From Caldilineaceae bacterium SB0662_bin_25 (GTDB lineage Bacteria; Chloroflexota; Anaerolineae; Caldilineales; Caldilineaceae), in contig VXOE01000156.1 of the NCBI GenBank assembly GCA_009840225.1, positions 1 through 33,389 of the forward strand: 33,389 nucleotides of DNA, in the 5' to 3' direction. The first letter of the stretch is position 1; the number at the start of each line of letters is the position of its first letter. Both the position numbers and the translations under genes were made by a program. Below the pieces are notes generated by a model. That model made no database searches. It was not told the DNA's origin and saw nothing but the letters and a program-made list of their open reading frames with translations. Of this stretch, positions 33,191-33,389 are shown one piece after another.

Positions 33191-33389
33191 GTAGTCAGTT
33201 TTTAGTTTTTAGTGGGCTACTAGCCCATGTTCTGTGTTGGTGCTGTTTGCGATCTGCCTGGGTCCGGATTGACGGAACGCGCCGTCGGGATTTCTATGGC
33301 GGGCGCTTGATGGTCATAGCGGTGAACGTTGGGGATATATGGGAGTGGCCTCGCTTGTCTTGCCTGCGCTGGCACATACTCGGAATCTG
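33191..33389. other. Downstream flank with T-rich tract and short palindrome
   Basis: After the stop come AGTTTTTAGTTTTTAGT (33197-33213) and TGGGCTACTAGCCCA (33213-33227), a 15-base palindrome with a single central base. The T-tract precedes the palindrome, so this is not a standard plus-strand terminator. Nothing else is seen before the window ends. Confidence 0.5.

Overview
The window reads as high-GC chromosomal DNA from a free-living heterotrophic bacterium. The gene mix (several ABC sugar importers, a Tat-dependent lipoprotein binding protein, phytanoyl-CoA-dioxygenase-like and DUF4038/DUF4432 sugar genes) resembles Chloroflexota of the Caldilineales type. That taxonomic guess is inference only, because there is no rRNA or other marker gene here.

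Layout. (1) 329-4694, plus strand: a sugar ABC importer (lipoprotein binding protein and two permeases) plus an unrecognised probable TIM-barrel protein, closed by a clear intrinsic terminator (4722-4761). (2) 4890-16939, plus strand: a strong sigma70-type promoter drives what looks like a ten-gene operon. It holds a Tat lipoprotein binding protein, two permeases, two paralogous apiosidase-like (DUF4038/GH140-type) enzymes, a PhyH-family dioxygenase, a divergent ketol-acid reductoisomerase (KARI) homologue, a clan GH-A-like glycosidase, a xylose-isomerase-like TIM barrel and a GNAT acetyltransferase. (3) 17376-19973: a visibly more A+T-rich three-gene island, with an overlapping DUF6978-like/DUF1828 pair and a stand-alone HsdR-N-like PD-(D/E)XK protein, probably accessory or defence-related. 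(4) 20078-24084: a promoter followed by two GT4 glycosyltransferases and a polyprenyl-phosphate sugar phosphotransferase (exopolysaccharide). (5) 24198-28797, minus strand: cysH-like reductase, CbiX/SirB-like chelatase, glycerol-dehydrogenase-like enzyme and a CoA-transferase. (6) 28798-32119: a gene-poor stretch with long inverted repeats, a translationally coupled pair of small paralogous exported proteins, two DUF2283 proteins and an Asn/Pro-rich membrane peptide. (7) 32120-33190: a DUF4432 aldose-epimerase-like protein.

How it may work together. The glycosidases of operon 2 lack signal peptides, so the importer probably brings in oligosaccharides or glycosides that are cleaved in the cytoplasm. 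The most interesting idea is that the KARI homologue works on a branched sugar acid. D-apionate is the bis-hydroxymethyl analogue of the normal KARI product 2,3-dihydroxyisovalerate, and it would come from the apiose that apiosidase-like enzymes release. Neither importer has its ATPase in the window, so a shared ATPase encoded elsewhere is expected. I see no tRNA, rRNA, CRISPR array, transposase or prophage.
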